This document shows positions 37,050-47,996 of a stretch of 64,000 nucleotides of DNA, piece by piece; the first letter of the stretch is position 1; the number at the start of each line of letters is the position of its first letter. The notes below the pieces were generated by a model. That model was not told where the DNA came from. It made no database searches and worked only from the letters and a program-made list of their open reading frames with translations. The stretch lies in contig NZ_KN266207.1 of the NCBI RefSeq assembly GCF_000766945.1, positions 572,492 through 636,491 of the forward strand, in the 5' to 3' direction. Origin of the DNA: Cellvibrio mixtus subsp. mixtus J3-8. Lineage in GTDB: Bacteria > Pseudomonadota > Gammaproteobacteria > Pseudomonadales > Cellvibrionaceae. The translations under genes and the position numbers were made by a program.

Positions 37050-37072
37050 CCAGTAGTAACCGCGAAGGGTTG

Positions 37073-38800
37073 TTAGCGTTGGATTCGGCTTACCAGGAAA
37101 GAAACGATATCGTTTACAGCAATTTCCTGTTTTTCTGCATCGCGGCGACCTTTATATTCAATAGTACCTGCTTCCAGGCCGCGATCGCCAACCACGATAC
37201 GGTGTGGAATACCCATAAGATCCGTGTCGGCAAGCATGCCACCAAGGCGTGCTTTTTCGTCATCCATAAACAACACATCCAAACCGGCGGTGGTTAATGC
37301 GTTATACAGTTCTTCACTTTTACGCGCGACAGCCGCAGATTTACTGATGTTGATTGGCACAATCGCAACATGGAATGGTGCGATGGCATCTGGCCAGATA
37401 ATGCCGTTGTCATCAAAGTTTTGCTCGATAGCAGAAGCAACAACGCGCGTAACACCGATACCATAGCAACCCATAATCATGGTTTGCTCCTTGCCATTTT
37501 CATCCAGCACCCTGGCTTTCATGGCTTCGGAATATTTGGTTCCCAGTTGGAAAATATGGCCAACTTCGATACCGCGTTTAATTTCCAACGTGCCCTTACC
37601 ACAGGGACTTGCATCACCGGTAACTACATTGCGGATATCCGCAACTAATGTGAGTTGTGCATCGCGTGCCCAGTTCACACCGGTCAAGTGGAAACCATCT
37701 TTGTTTGCGCCGCAAACAAAATCGGCGAGATGCGCCGCAGAATGATCAACAATCACCGGGATAGTTAAACCGACCGGGCCAATAGAGCCGATGCCAACGC
37801 CCAATTCAGCTTTGATACGCGCTTCTGGCGCAAGGGTGAGTGGCGATGCAACACCGGTTAATTTCTCGGCTTTGATTTCATTCAGTTCATGATCGCCACG
37901 CAGGACCAGTGCCACCAATGGCTGGGTTTTGTCGTCGCGCACTTCACCCAAAACAATCAGGGTTTTAACAGTTTGTTGCGGGCTCACATTCAGGAAGCTG
38001 GCCACCTCAGTAATCGAATGCTTACCGGGCGTCGCCACTTCCTGTACGACATGCTGTGCGGCAGGGCGTGGTGTTGAAGGTGGTAATGCTTCGGCTTTTT
38101 CGATATTTGCTGCGTAATCGCTACCGTTACTGAAGGCGATATCATCTTCACCGCTTTCTGCCAGCACATGGAATTCATGGGAGAAGGCGCCACCGATTGA
38201 ACCGGTATCGGCCAATACCGGGCGGAATTGCAAACCCAGGCGAGTAAAGATACTGCAGTAGGTTGCGTGCATCACATCATAGGTTTGCTGCAAGGATTCG
38301 TGGCTGGTATGGAAAGAGTAGGCGTCTTTCATAATAAATTCGCGCGAGCGCATTACGCCAAAGCGCGGGCGAATTTCATCGCGGAATTTGGTTTGGATCT
38401 GATAAAAATTCAACGGCAATTGCTTGTAGCTTTTGATCTCGTTGCGAATCAAATCGGTGATGACTTCTTCATGGGTTGGGCCCAGGCAGAAAGGGCGGTC
38501 ATGGCGATCATTGATACGCAATAATTCTGGGCCATATTGTTGCCAGCGACCGGATTCTTCCCAGAGTTCGGCGGGTTGTACTACCGGCATCAATACTTCC
38601 AGGGCACCGGATTTATCCATTTCCTCACGCACGATATTTTCTACTTTGCGCAATACCCGTAAACCCAATGGCAGCCAGTTATACAGGCCGGAGGCCATCT
38701 TGCGGATCATGCCCGCACGTAACATCAACTGATGGCTGATTACTTCCGCGTCGGAAGGAGTTTCTTTGAGGGTGGCAATTAAATATCGGCTGGAACGCAT
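37073..38800 (-). CDS. proS: ProS, prolyl-tRNA synthetase
   Basis: Class II synthetase of the bacterial type, 575 residues. The N-terminal [20 protein letters not shown] leads into motif 1. Motif 2 includes [17 protein letters not shown], and motif 3 and the anticodon domain follow in the C-terminal half ([17 protein letters not shown], then [12 protein letters not shown]). A long insertion of about 160-180 residues between motifs 2 and 3 is the editing (Ala-tRNA-Pro) domain, present and complete in size. The gene is single, with no coupled neighbour. Confidence 0.97.
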   Translation of the reverse strand: MRSSRYLIATLKETPSDAEVISHQLMLRAGMIRKMASGLYNWLPLGLRVLRKVENIVREEMDKSGALEVLMPVVQPAELWEESGRWQQYGPELLRINDRHDRPFCLGPTHEEVITDLIRNEIKSYKQLPLNFYQIQTKFRDEIRPRFGVMRSREFIMKDAYSFHTSHESLQQTYDVMHATYCSIFTRLGLQFRPVLADTGSIGGAFSHEFHVLAESGEDDIAFSNGSDYAANIEKAEALPPSTPRPAAQHVVQEVATPGKHSITEVASFLNVSPQQTVKTLIVLGEVRDDKTQPLVALVLRGDHELNEIKAEKLTGVASPLTLAPEARIKAELGVGIGSIGPVGLTIPVIVDHSAAHLADFVCGANKDGFHLTGVNWARDAQLTLVADIRNVVTGDASPCGKGTLEIKRGIEVGHIFQLGTKYSEAMKARVLDENGKEQTMIMGCYGIGVTRVVASAIEQNFDDNGIIWPDAIAPFHVAIVPINISKSAAVARKSEELYNALTTAGLDVLFMDDEKARLGGMLADTDLMGIPHRIVVGDRGLEAGTIEYKGRRDAEKQEIAVNDIVSFLVSRIQR

Positions 38801-38946
38801 AATGATGGCTTCTTGATAGCTATAATGGTTGAAAGCCGCCTATTCTACGGCGGTTAATGATATTGGTATAGCACTGCGAAAGTGAATTTCAGTGGTGTTT
38901 TCAGATCCGGTATCAGCATGTTTGTGTTAACTAAAAGGATAATCCC

Positions 38947-39369
38947 ATGTTTGAATTACATCCGCGCCTCGCCCAGGATTCTGTCGTTATTGGAGAGTTT
39001 GAACTCTCGCTCTTGTTACTCAGTCGCGATGCCAATTATCCCTGGTGTATCCTCGTCCCCAAACGCGAAGATATTTATGAAATCCACCATTTAAGTGAGG
39101 AAGAACAACTGCAGCTGATACGTGAATCCTGTCGCTTGTCAGAAGTGATGACCAGTTTGTTCGACGCTGACAAAATGAATGTAGCGGCCCTGGGGAATGT
39201 AGTGCGCCAATTGCATGTCCATCATATTGCGCGTTTTACTGATGATCCCGCGTGGCCACAACCGATTTGGGGCAAGTTACCCGCCGGGGAATACTCTGGG
39301 GAAGACTTTGCCGAGCGCATCAAGCGTTTGCAGAACGCCCTGGTTGGAGAAGGATTTACGGTTTTATAG
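38947..39369 (+). CDS. HIT-family protein with an incomplete histidine triad
   Basis: A 140-residue histidine-triad superfamily protein (nucleotide hydrolase or transferase). The region around residues 89-97 reads LHVHHIARF. His90 and His92 match the first two triad positions, but the third (position 94) is Ile, with His93 beside it. DDPAWPQPIWG follows, as in other proteobacterial HIT proteins of this size. AAGGAT is five bases before the ATG. The substrate is unknown. Confidence 0.85.
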   Translation: MFELHPRLAQDSVVIGEFELSLLLLSRDANYPWCILVPKREDIYEIHHLSEEEQLQLIRESCRLSEVMTSLFDADKMNVAALGNVVRQLHVHHIARFTDDPAWPQPIWGKLPAGEYSGEDFAERIKRLQNALVGEGFTVL

Positions 39370-39393
39370 ATGCCACAATAAAAACCACCTTGA

Positions 39394-39424
39394 TAAAAAA
39401 ACCCGCACAGCGCGGGTTTTTTTT
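39394..39424. terminator. Bidirectional intrinsic terminator between the HIT gene and HU
   Basis: Arms AACCCGC and GCGGGTT with a five-base loop, preceded by A-rich and followed by T-rich sequence (TTTTTTTT). It ends the HIT gene (plus) and the HU gene (minus). Confidence 0.9.
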
Positions 39425-39446
39425 AGTGCTTGAATCGCTACTTTAA

Positions 39447-39929
39447 TTACACGGCGAATTCTTTCAACTTTTTCAGCGGGCGCACTTTTACCGAGGTGCT
39501 GGCTGGTTTGGCTTTGAAAGTAACTTCTTCGCCAGTGAATGGGTTAATACCCTTACGTGCTTTGGTCGCTGGTTTTTTAACGGTAGTGATTTTTAGCAGG
39601 CCTGGCAGAACGAATTCACCGATACCTTTCTTCTTGATATGACCTTCAATAACATTGGTCAACTCGTCCAATACAGCTTGAACCTGCTTTTTGCTCAACT
39701 CGGTAGCATCAGCAATTTGTTGCAAAATTTGAGTTTTGTTTTGACGCTCGGCAATTGGTTTGACAACGGCTGGAGCTGCTTTTACCGCTGGCGCTTTTTT
39801 AGCAGCAGCTTTAGGTGCAGCAACTTTTTTCGCGGCAGCTTTAGGCGCAGCTTTAGCAGCAGGAGCTTTTTTAGCAGCAGCAGCTTTAGGGGCGGCAGCT
39901 TTGGGAGCAGCAGGTTTTTTGGCAGCCAT
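39447..39929 (-). CDS. HU-family DNA-binding protein with a histone H1-like N-terminal tail
   Basis: A 160-residue protein. Residues 1-58 are almost entirely Ala, Lys, Pro and Val in PKAAAKKAP-style repeats, like histone H1 C-terminal tails. Residues about 64-150 form an HU fold: NKTQILQQIADATELSKKQV, then the beta-arm sequence GINPFTGEEVTFKAKPAS. The C terminus is basic (RPLKKLKEF). It is a nucleoid-associated protein and probably condenses DNA with its tail. Similar long-tailed HU proteins are known in some gammaproteobacteria. Homopolymer-like GC-biased repeats make the opposite strand look coding, but that frame is a shadow. Confidence 0.92.
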   Translation of the reverse strand: MAAKKPAAPKAAAPKAAAAKKAPAAKAAPKAAAKKVAAPKAAAKKAPAVKAAPAVVKPIAERQNKTQILQQIADATELSKKQVQAVLDELTNVIEGHIKKKGIGEFVLPGLLKITTVKKPATKARKGINPFTGEEVTFKAKPASTSVKVRPLKKLKEFAV

Positions 39930-40276
39930 AATGGATTCCTTATGATTCTTGAATGTTGATTAAGGTTATCTTTTAAACAAAAGACTCTCGTGTAAAACAT
40001 TTACCTAGCCTGGATGTCCGGAAGAACATCCGCGTAACCAGCAAGATGAATTTCAATTGTCAGTGATAGCTCAACATTCAATTTTTATCCATTACTTGCT
40101 GATCCGCATTCGAAAACCCCTGTATTTACAGGCTAAAACAGCACTGAATACGGATTGACGCTATATATATAGGATAAAAAATGAATCGGCAACAAAGAAT
40201 AGCCTTTTTTCGGCGCTAAAAGCGCTTTTTTTTAAGGCTGTGACCTTAAACAGGGGTTTTTAGGAATCTGCAGGCG
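39930..40276. other. 347-base intergenic region upstream of HU
   Basis: No gene. It should contain the HU promoter (minus strand). At 40201-40239 a nested inverted repeat is present: outer arms AGCCTT and AAGGCT enclose GCGCT-AAA-AGCGC followed by eight T on the plus strand (40226-40233). Upstream of it TTGACG at 40155-40160 could be a minus-35 element; no convincing minus-10 pairs with it. Confidence 0.5.
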
Positions 40277-40777
40277 TTAAATATAGAGCAGCTGAAATTC
40301 AGGCTCTGGTTCAGCATACTGCCAGAGATAATTGAATTCCTCACGCAATGGCTTCAGTTCACGCGCAGCATTGTTGTTAAAGAAGCCCCGATAAGCTGCA
40401 TCATTATTTTTATACAGGAGTTTATCGGTATCACCCAATATAAAAGCCATGTCTTTATTGTTTGGTTCAACGGTCATTTTCCGCACAAGAATTTTTGCTG
40501 TGAGTTTTTGTGCGAGGCGAATCAGCAGGTGGCCTGACTCAATTGCAGGTCTGGTGTCTTTGATCAATATTTGGATGTGGGTGTGACGACTTGAGCGGGA
40601 GAATGCAGAAATTGCGTCAACAAAATCAGGTGTGCCATACAGTAAAGCGTCAAGGTCCTTGGAAAGGATAGCTAAAGTACGGCGATTTTGTTTAATGAGC
40701 ATCGATGAGTAATGGCAAAAGTCTTCAAGGCCATCCAGCAGCCACAGGTTTTCACTTGCCTTGCTTTGTTCCGCCAT
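40277..40777 (-). CDS. Conserved protein of unknown function (DUF7931-type, partner of GNAT)
   Basis: A 166-residue cytoplasmic protein with no signal peptide. Features are GLEDFCHYSSMLIKQNRRTL near the N terminus, HTHIQILIKDTRPAIESGHLLI in the middle, and the C-terminal FNYLWQYAEPEPEFQLLYI. I recall this as the domain fused to or placed after GNAT enzymes in pseudomonads (DUF7931), but that is from memory. Its start lies 4 bases after the GNAT stop, so they are coupled. Confidence 0.6.
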   Translation of the reverse strand: MAEQSKASENLWLLDGLEDFCHYSSMLIKQNRRTLAILSKDLDALLYGTPDFVDAISAFSRSSRHTHIQILIKDTRPAIESGHLLIRLAQKLTAKILVRKMTVEPNNKDMAFILGDTDKLLYKNNDAAYRGFFNNNAARELKPLREEFNYLWQYAEPEPEFQLLYI

Positions 40778-40781
40778 GGAG

Positions 40782-41225
40782 TTACTCCTTTGCTTGCCAA
40801 TACATAGTGATATGAGGAATGCCTGCATCCATAAATTCATCGCCCCGGGCAACAAATCCCAAACGCTCATAAAAAGTGCGGCGTTCGATTTGCGCGTGCA
40901 GGTAAATAGGATAGGGTGCGGCTTTTGAACAATAGTTCAAAATAAACTCCATTAGTTCTCGTCCAATACCCGCAGCACGAAATGGTTTTAAGATGGCTAC
41001 ACGACCTATATGGAAATGTTTTTGATGATTTAATTCATCAATGAGCAGGCGAGCACAACCTATGGGTTGGTGCTCATTGTGAACCTGGAAATGAATTGCT
41101 GTTTCATCCAACCCATCCCATTCGTCTTCAATGGGGACTTGCTGTTCTTCTATAAACACTTCAGCGCGGATTGTTGATAATTGGCGGGAATTGGTTTGCC
41201 AGTCAGTGATTGTTATTGTGTGCAT
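40782..41225 (-). CDS. GNAT family N-acetyltransferase
   Basis: A 147-residue GNAT fold enzyme. The acetyl-CoA loop is in VAILKPFRAAGIGRELMEF (about residues 77-93), and the conserved C-terminal part is FYERLGFVARGDEF. The substrate is unknown. It sits between roxA and the DUF7931-like gene. The N-terminal IRAEVFIEEQQVPIEDEWDG resembles ElaA-like acetyltransferases. Confidence 0.85.
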   Translation of the reverse strand: MHTITITDWQTNSRQLSTIRAEVFIEEQQVPIEDEWDGLDETAIHFQVHNEHQPIGCARLLIDELNHQKHFHIGRVAILKPFRAAGIGRELMEFILNYCSKAAPYPIYLHAQIERRTFYERLGFVARGDEFMDAGIPHITMYWQAKE

Positions 41226-41245
41226 GATGTATTCCCGTATCAGGA

Positions 41246-41277
41246 AGGATGGATAGCGCGTGTGCTATACCCATCCT
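41246..41277. repeat. Hairpin between roxA and the GNAT gene
   Basis: Stem arms AGGATGGATAGC and GCTATACCCATCCT, nearly complementary with a six-base loop and two unpaired bases. There is no T-tract. It lies in the intergenic gap of the operon and could modulate expression or stabilise the mRNA; inference. Confidence 0.4.
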
Positions 41278-41288
41278 GGGGATGCTAT

Positions 41289-42452
41289 TTACTCATCAAC
41301 TAAAAGTGTTTCCTGGTTAATTAATTGAGTAATAGCCGCACGATTAACGGGATCTTGTACTAACGTTTTTAATTCCCGCCAGCTGATTTCCACTTCTTTG
41401 CAAACTAATTCGGCTAATTCACGTGTGCAGCAAATAGCTTCTCCATCAGCAAACAGCAGGGTGCCTTTTTCATCGCTATGGAAAGCAATGCGGGCTGATG
41501 GATGCCGCCAGAGGAGTTCTCCATCGGCTAATGCAGATTGCCATTCATCAGCATCTATTTCCAGCGGCTCTTCTTGAGTTTGCTCCAGATATTTGCGCTC
41601 AGTCATGAATTTACCGAACCACAACGCAATATTTTCCTGCGTCAAATGTTGCAAAACAATGTTGCGCACTTGCTCAAGCGCTTTTGCATTAATTTCACCG
41701 GGATTATCTTGCAAGGTTAAATCCGGATCGGAGTAACGCAAATCATCCGCAATGGATAATGCAATGTCCTGGCCTATCTCGGAAATAATATCAGCGTGGC
41801 TGGGTGCGCGAAAACCAATAGAGTAGGTCATGCAATCATTACCTTGCGCATTGCCCCAATGCGCGATGCCCGGTGGGATATAAAGCATGTCGCCGGGCTC
41901 GAGCACCCACTCATCAGTCGTGTGGAATTCGCTCAGGATTTTAAGGCGCGTGCCTTCAACTCGTGGTGAATTGCTATCGCACATTTGTCCAATTTTCCAA
42001 TGGCGTTTGCCCAGGCCTTGCAATAAAAATACATCGTAATAATCAAAGTGCGGGCCTACACCACCTTTGTCGGGAGCGTAACTAATCATCAGGTCGTCGA
42101 GGCGCCAGTTGGGAATGAAGCGAAAATAATCCAGCAATTGATTTACCTCAGGCACCCATTGGTCAACAGCTTGTACTAATAAAGTCCAATGGGTTTCCGG
42201 TAATTTTTCAAATGTCTTTTCATCAAAAGGCCCATTGCGCAATTCCCAGGGAGTAGTGCCATTTTCTAACACAATGCGCGATTCCACTTCTTCTTCCAGC
42301 GCAAGGCCCGCGAGTTCATCTGGCGCAAGCGGTGACTCAAAACCGGGAAACGCATTGCGAATCAGCAATGGTTTTTTTTGCCAGTAATCGCGCAGGAATT
42401 CTTCAATTGGCATATCGCCGAGATGAGTCAGTGGTGTTGTCATTTGTTGCAC
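41289..42452 (-). CDS. roxA: RoxA (YcfD), ribosomal protein L16 arginine hydroxylase
   Basis: JmjC-type Fe(II)/2-oxoglutarate dioxygenase of 387 residues that hydroxylates an arginine of ribosomal protein L16. The motif GVGPHFDYYDVFLLQGLGKRHW holds the His-x-Asp iron ligands (HFD), and the third His is near GIAHWGNAQG. The length fits the family. ATG at 42452. It follows the purB terminator on the minus strand, so it probably has its own promoter. Confidence 0.93.
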   Translation of the reverse strand: MQQMTTPLTHLGDMPIEEFLRDYWQKKPLLIRNAFPGFESPLAPDELAGLALEEEVESRIVLENGTTPWELRNGPFDEKTFEKLPETHWTLLVQAVDQWVPEVNQLLDYFRFIPNWRLDDLMISYAPDKGGVGPHFDYYDVFLLQGLGKRHWKIGQMCDSNSPRVEGTRLKILSEFHTTDEWVLEPGDMLYIPPGIAHWGNAQGNDCMTYSIGFRAPSHADIISEIGQDIALSIADDLRYSDPDLTLQDNPGEINAKALEQVRNIVLQHLTQENIALWFGKFMTERKYLEQTQEEPLEIDADEWQSALADGELLWRHPSARIAFHSDEKGTLLFADGEAICCTRELAELVCKEVEISWRELKTLVQDPVNRAAITQLINQETLLVDE

Positions 42453-42579
42453 CTGAAAATTAATGTAGGTTGGGCAGCCATGCCCAACACAAGCTATGTA
42501 CGTAAAATAATTTGGTAACGGACAGGTTGCTCATTGCTGCCTATATCGCTGGCCCAACCGCACTTGCAATGCATCAATA

Positions 42580-42609
42580 AAATCAAGGGCTCATTCGAGC
42601 CCTTGATTT
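42580..42609 (-). terminator. Intrinsic terminator after purB
   Basis: Perfect 13-base arms AAATCAAGGGCTC and GAGCCCTTGATTT with loop ATTC. On the minus strand a T-rich stretch (TTTTATT) follows the stem. It lies 3 bases beyond the purB stop. Confidence 0.88.
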
Positions 42610-42611
42610 AT

Positions 42612-44665
<2,054 letters not shown>

Positions 44666-44715
44666 GCGATCTCTCTCATGCTTAAAACAGATTTGAACAA
44701 ATAACGACAGCCAGG

Positions 44716-45834
44716 TTAGCGATTGTCGGTAGATTCGATGACGGCGCCGCCCAGGCAAATATCATCCTGATAAAACACCACTGATTGCCCCGGCGTAACG
44801 GCGCGTTGGGGTTGATCGAAGATGACGTCCAGTGTGCCATCAGCCAGGATTTTTACGAGGCAATCCTGATCTGGCTGGCGATAACGGGTTTTTGCGGTGC
44901 ATCTCACCTCATGTGAGGGCGAAATACCATTAATCCAATGGGCCTGTTGGGCAATTAGATGATTGGTAAATAGAAGGGGGTGGTCCGTACCCTGCACAAC
45001 CACCAAAACATTGCGGGTCAGATCCTTTTGCGCGACAAACCAGGGTTCCTCATTGGCACCTTTCACACCGCCAATACCCAAGCCCTGGCGTTGGCCAATC
45101 GTATGGTACATCAGGCCGGTATGCTCACCGATTACTTTGCCATCGGGGGTTTGTATCTCACCTGGCTGGGCTGGCAGGTATTGTTGCAGGAAGTCCTTGA
45201 AGCGGCGCTCGCCGATAAAGCAGATGCCGGTACTGTCCTTTTTGTTGTGGGTAATAAGTCCATGTTCTTCTGCAATGCGACGGACCTCAGGCTTTTCCAG
45301 CTCACCAACCGGAAAGAGGGTATGGGCAAATTCGTTTTCACCCACTGCATGGAGGAAATAACTTTGGTCTTTGTTGGGGTCAAGTCCCTTTAGAAGATAG
45401 GTTTTACCATCGCGATCTGCGCGACGTACATAGTGGCCAGTGGCAATAAGCTCGCCGCCCAACATGCGCGCATACTCCATAAATACCTTGAATTTGATTT
45501 CGCGATTGCAAAGTATATCGGGGTTGGGTGTGCGTCCGGCTTTGTACTCGTCAAGGAAGTGTTCAAAAACATTGTCCCAGTATTCAGCAGCAAAGTTGGC
45601 TGTGTGCAGCTTTATGCCTATACGGTCACAAACCATTTGTGCATCGGCCAGGTCAGCCTTGGCCGTACAATATTCGGTGCCGTCATCTTCATCCCAGTTC
45701 TTCATAAACAGGCCTTCGACCTGATAACCCTGTTGTTTTAGCAAAAGCGCTGATACAGAGGAATCCACACCACCAGACATGCCCACAATAACGCGAGCAC
45801 CGGCTGAAACTACAGGTTTGGAAGATTGAGTCAT
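44716..45834 (-). CDS. mnmA: MnmA, tRNA-uridine 2-sulfurtransferase
   Basis: A 372-residue enzyme that thiolates U34 of Lys, Glu and Gln tRNAs. The ATP PP-loop is [16 protein letters not shown], and the catalytic cysteines lie in [12 protein letters not shown] and [13 protein letters not shown]. The C terminus is a small beta barrel. It receives sulfur from the relay in which TusA (23439) takes part. It overlaps no gene; hflD starts 51 bases later. Confidence 0.96.
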   Translation of the reverse strand: MTQSSKPVVSAGARVIVGMSGGVDSSVSALLLKQQGYQVEGLFMKNWDEDDGTEYCTAKADLADAQMVCDRIGIKLHTANFAAEYWDNVFEHFLDEYKAGRTPNPDILCNREIKFKVFMEYARMLGGELIATGHYVRRADRDGKTYLLKGLDPNKDQSYFLHAVGENEFAHTLFPVGELEKPEVRRIAEEHGLITHNKKDSTGICFIGERRFKDFLQQYLPAQPGEIQTPDGKVIGEHTGLMYHTIGQRQGLGIGGVKGANEEPWFVAQKDLTRNVLVVVQGTDHPLLFTNHLIAQQAHWINGISPSHEVRCTAKTRYRQPDQDCLVKILADGTLDVIFDQPQRAVTPGQSVVFYQDDICLGGAVIESTDNR

Positions 45835-45855
45835 AAGGAAATGGCAGCAGTTCAG

Positions 45856-45881
45856 AAAAAGAGGCGGGCATTTTACCCGCC
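45856..45881 (-). terminator. Hairpin between nudJ and mnmA
   Basis: Arms GGCGGG and CCCGCC with a seven-base loop; on the minus strand the stem is followed by CTCTTTTTC. It could terminate or attenuate nudJ transcription before mnmA. Confidence 0.65.
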
Positions 45882-45923
45882 TGCGCCGGCCACTGCCACT
45901 GCCACCTCAATGGTGGATAAGGT

Positions 45924-46361
45924 TTAACCTACAACATTCAGGGGGAAGCGGCGGCCAGCCCGGTAGTCCTCAATAATCTGCAAGGTCATGGGGCTGCGCA
46001 GTTGGTCTTTGCGCTCCAGTAACTCTTCATATGTCAACCAAACAGCTTCAATAATGCCGGTATCCAATGGGCGATTTGCATCATGATTTAACGCTTCTGC
46101 AATAAAGGTGGTTCGAAAATAAGTAATACCATTACTTGGTGCTGTGTAGAGATTTACACCGACAACCCCTGTTAATTGAACTTTCCATCCTGTTTCTTCC
46201 AATGTTTCGCGAACAGCTGCTTCATGCAATGTTTCATCAGGATCTAAATGGCCTGCCGGTTGGTTGTAAACTTTTTTTCCATCAGATTCTTCATACACCA
46301 TTAAAAAGCAATTATCGCGTTCAACAATAGTGGCGACTGTTACGTGGGGTGCCCAGGTCAT
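45924..46361 (-). CDS. nudJ: NudJ, Nudix phosphohydrolase
   Basis: A 145-residue Nudix enzyme (thiamin pyrophosphate and nucleotide phosphatase in E. coli). The Nudix box runs GHLDPDETLHEAAVRETLEE, followed by TGW. The context upstream of mnmA matches E. coli. The N terminus MTWAPHVTVATIVERDNCFL is typical. It is the last native gene before the AT-rich island. Confidence 0.95.
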   Translation of the reverse strand: MTWAPHVTVATIVERDNCFLMVYEESDGKKVYNQPAGHLDPDETLHEAAVRETLEETGWKVQLTGVVGVNLYTAPSNGITYFRTTFIAEALNHDANRPLDTGIIEAVWLTYEELLERKDQLRSPMTLQIIEDYRAGRRFPLNVVG

Positions 46362-46675
46362 AATTCATCTCTTGTCGGGGTGTGGGTTCAAATAAAATAT
46401 GTTTTTTCACGAATAGAAAAATTAAATTTTTTATTCGATTAGACTTGTCAAATACAAAATTGTGCGATTTTGTTCGCAAAATTATAAATGGTTATAAAGT
46501 GGAAGATGAATTGATTTTTTTTATATGGATAATGTGTCGTGCAAACAGACGAAGGGAATCGCTCAATGCTACATCCCTCCTATTCTGATCTATGTTTGCA
46601 GATCTGTCGATTTTAAAAACTATCTTTCTATTTTCACCCTCTCATTTGTAGGGATTAAAAATACAGGAGTTTTCC
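46362..46675. other. 314-base AT-rich intergenic region before the pilin island
   Basis: No gene. It contains short open frames only (one at 46382-46588 has no ribosome site or homology signal). It should hold the nudJ promoter and a promoter for the pilin at 46676. Base composition becomes visibly more AT-rich here than in the housekeeping genes to its left. Confidence 0.5.
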
Positions 46676-46949
46676 ATGAAAAATATTGCTATGAAGAATA
46701 AAGTTCTGGGTCAGGGAATGACTGAATACATCATTATCGTTGCGCTGATTGCTATTGCGGCAATTGGGGTATTCAAGTTTTTTTGGTGAAACTGCTCGTA
46801 ATCAAATGGGTGGTATGGCTATGGAGCTTGGAGGCAAGGACGGTGGTGATGCAATCAAAGAAGCTGGAAACGCAGCTGATGCAGCAAAAGAAGAAGCTGA
46901 AAAAGATTTGGGTAGTTACAACGATGGGAATACCAAGACCGCAAAATAA
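46676..46949 (+). pseudogene. Flp/Tad-type pilin gene with a frameshift in a run of seven T
   Basis: The sequence starts with AGGAG before ATG 46676. The first frame reads MKNIAMKNKVLGQGMTEYII and continues into IVALIAIAAIGVFKFF, the class III (Flp-like) pilin N terminus with Gly before a TEY/Glu5 motif. After AAG come seven T and then GG; this gives a premature TGA at 46787-46789 (37 residues). With six T the frame would continue FFGETARNQMGGMAMELGG and on to 90 residues, ending NDGNTKTAK at 46949, with acidic Ala-rich tail helices. So the gene is one base out of frame in a homopolymer. This may be a sequencing error, a pseudogene or a phase-variable switch. Confidence 0.75.
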
Positions 46950-47011
46950 TTAAAATGTGCTAAATAGCTGCTAAATCAACTCCGATTTATTGGATATTTT
47001 TGGTGAATGCT

Positions 47012-47899
47012 ATGGATGGTTTTTATATGACGTTTAAAAAATATCAAAAAGGCCAAGCAATTGTTTATTTAATTGCTTTTATTGGTGTTATATCACTAGC
47101 TGTAGCCTACGCATTGAATTCCTTTGAAGTAGTTAACGAAAAAACACGTCTGCAGAATACTGTTGATGCTGCTTATAGCGTTGCTATGGTAGAAGCTAAA
47201 GACCTCAATTTCAAAGCCTATACAAATCGTGCAATGGTGGCCAATCAGGTTGCTATTGCGCAGGCTGTTAGTGTTGTGTCATGGATTAGATTTCTCGAAC
47301 TTTCTACTGAGCGAATTGCGGATATCACCAGTTGGATTCCTGTTGTTGGTGCAATTACTTCTGCGATTCATGCTGCTGTTGAGGCTGGTAAAGAAGGCCT
47401 TGAACCTGCAATGCAAGGGATGGCAACTTTATTAGATGCCTGGATCACCATTCTGGAAAAAGCACAGTTTTGTATGCATGCAGCAACTCTGGTTGTTGCT
47501 GATGAAACCCTTAAAGACATTGTTAACAAAAATGATCCTGATGTGGATACTTCGATTTCGCTAAGTGATGTTTATTTAGTGAGTGAGTTTGCAAACAAAC
47601 ATAATAGTTTTACCGGTCGTTATGATCCTGACGTTGTTCGAAAAAAATCGGGTGGTATAAAAAACTATAATCGCAATAAAGCCAGAATGGATAGTTTTCG
47701 CTCTATTACTATGAATTCTGTAGATGGATTTTTTCAGCGACGCGATGATGATATTCCAGCGATACCTAAAGTAAATCTGTTGGTATTTCAAGCAGAGCTG
47801 CGTAGAGGAGGCGCAACCTCACTTGTAGGAGAAGGGTCGCACGCGCAATACGGAAGCTGGATTGCTATGGATACTCTGTCAGTGAATACGCGCACTTGA
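47012..47899 (+). CDS. TadG-like pilus-associated protein, probably C-terminally truncated
   Basis: A 295-residue protein with one N-terminal transmembrane helix after QKGQAIVYLIAFIGVISLAV, the TadE/TadG-type N terminus. Then come VVNEKTRLQNTVDAAYSVAM and a long helical stretch (to about residue 150); the rest is mixed. TadG-like proteins usually have 400 or more residues. The C terminus (WIAMDTLSVNTRT) stops abruptly at the junction with foreign-looking sequence. Start ATG 47012 has GGTGA six bases upstream; ATG 47027 is the alternative. It lies 62 bases after the pilin. Confidence 0.65.
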   Translation: MDGFYMTFKKYQKGQAIVYLIAFIGVISLAVAYALNSFEVVNEKTRLQNTVDAAYSVAMVEAKDLNFKAYTNRAMVANQVAIAQAVSVVSWIRFLELSTERIADITSWIPVVGAITSAIHAAVEAGKEGLEPAMQGMATLLDAWITILEKAQFCMHAATLVVADETLKDIVNKNDPDVDTSISLSDVYLVSEFANKHNSFTGRYDPDVVRKKSGGIKNYNRNKARMDSFRSITMNSVDGFFQRRDDDIPAIPKVNLLVFQAELRRGGATSLVGEGSHAQYGSWIAMDTLSVNTRT

Positions 47900-47996
47900 A
47901 ATTCCTTCATCAAATAAAGATTTTTATGATTCAAATGAGGCTATGAAAGAGTTGGCCAAAAAATATAATGTAGAGGTGATTTTTTTAGATGAGTAA
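47886..47996 (+). pseudogene. Short C-terminal remnant, possibly of a polymorphic toxin
   Basis: In a frame different from the TadG-like gene, codons from 47886 to a TAA at 47994-47996 read IRALEIPSSNKDFYDSNEAM and then KELAKKYNVEVIFLDE. There is no start codon or ribosome site, and the frame is closed upstream by a TGA at 47883. The motif IPSSNKxFYDS followed by a charged helix and a hydrophobic strand resembles the last 30 residues of toxin C-terminal domains of Rhs/CDI systems as I remember them. It ends overlapping the start of the next gene, which is usual for toxin-immunity pairs. Identification as a toxin is inference. Confidence 0.4.

Larger units (their letters stand above)
36525..37072. 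other. 548-base intergenic region with two palindromes
   Basis: No convincing gene. It holds the promoter side of the protease gene and the 3' flank of proS. At 36794-36809 there is a perfect 16-base palindrome (CCAGTTTGCAAACTGG), a possible operator. At 37017-37049 there is a perfect hairpin (15-base arms CAATTACAGTTGCAA and its complement, loop CAA) just beyond the proS stop; it lacks a T-tract. A 92-codon open frame at 36655-36933 has no homology signal or ribosome site that I can see. Confidence 0.6.

Noticed and set aside
39639..39959. Long Ser/Arg/Phe- or Ala-rich open frames opposite the HU gene
   Set aside because: They are shadows of the GC-biased Ala/Lys repeats of the HU tail; no ribosome site or conserved domain.
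46382..46588. A 68-codon open frame after nudJ
   Set aside because: AT-rich DNA gives such frames by chance, and there is no ribosome site or homology signal.
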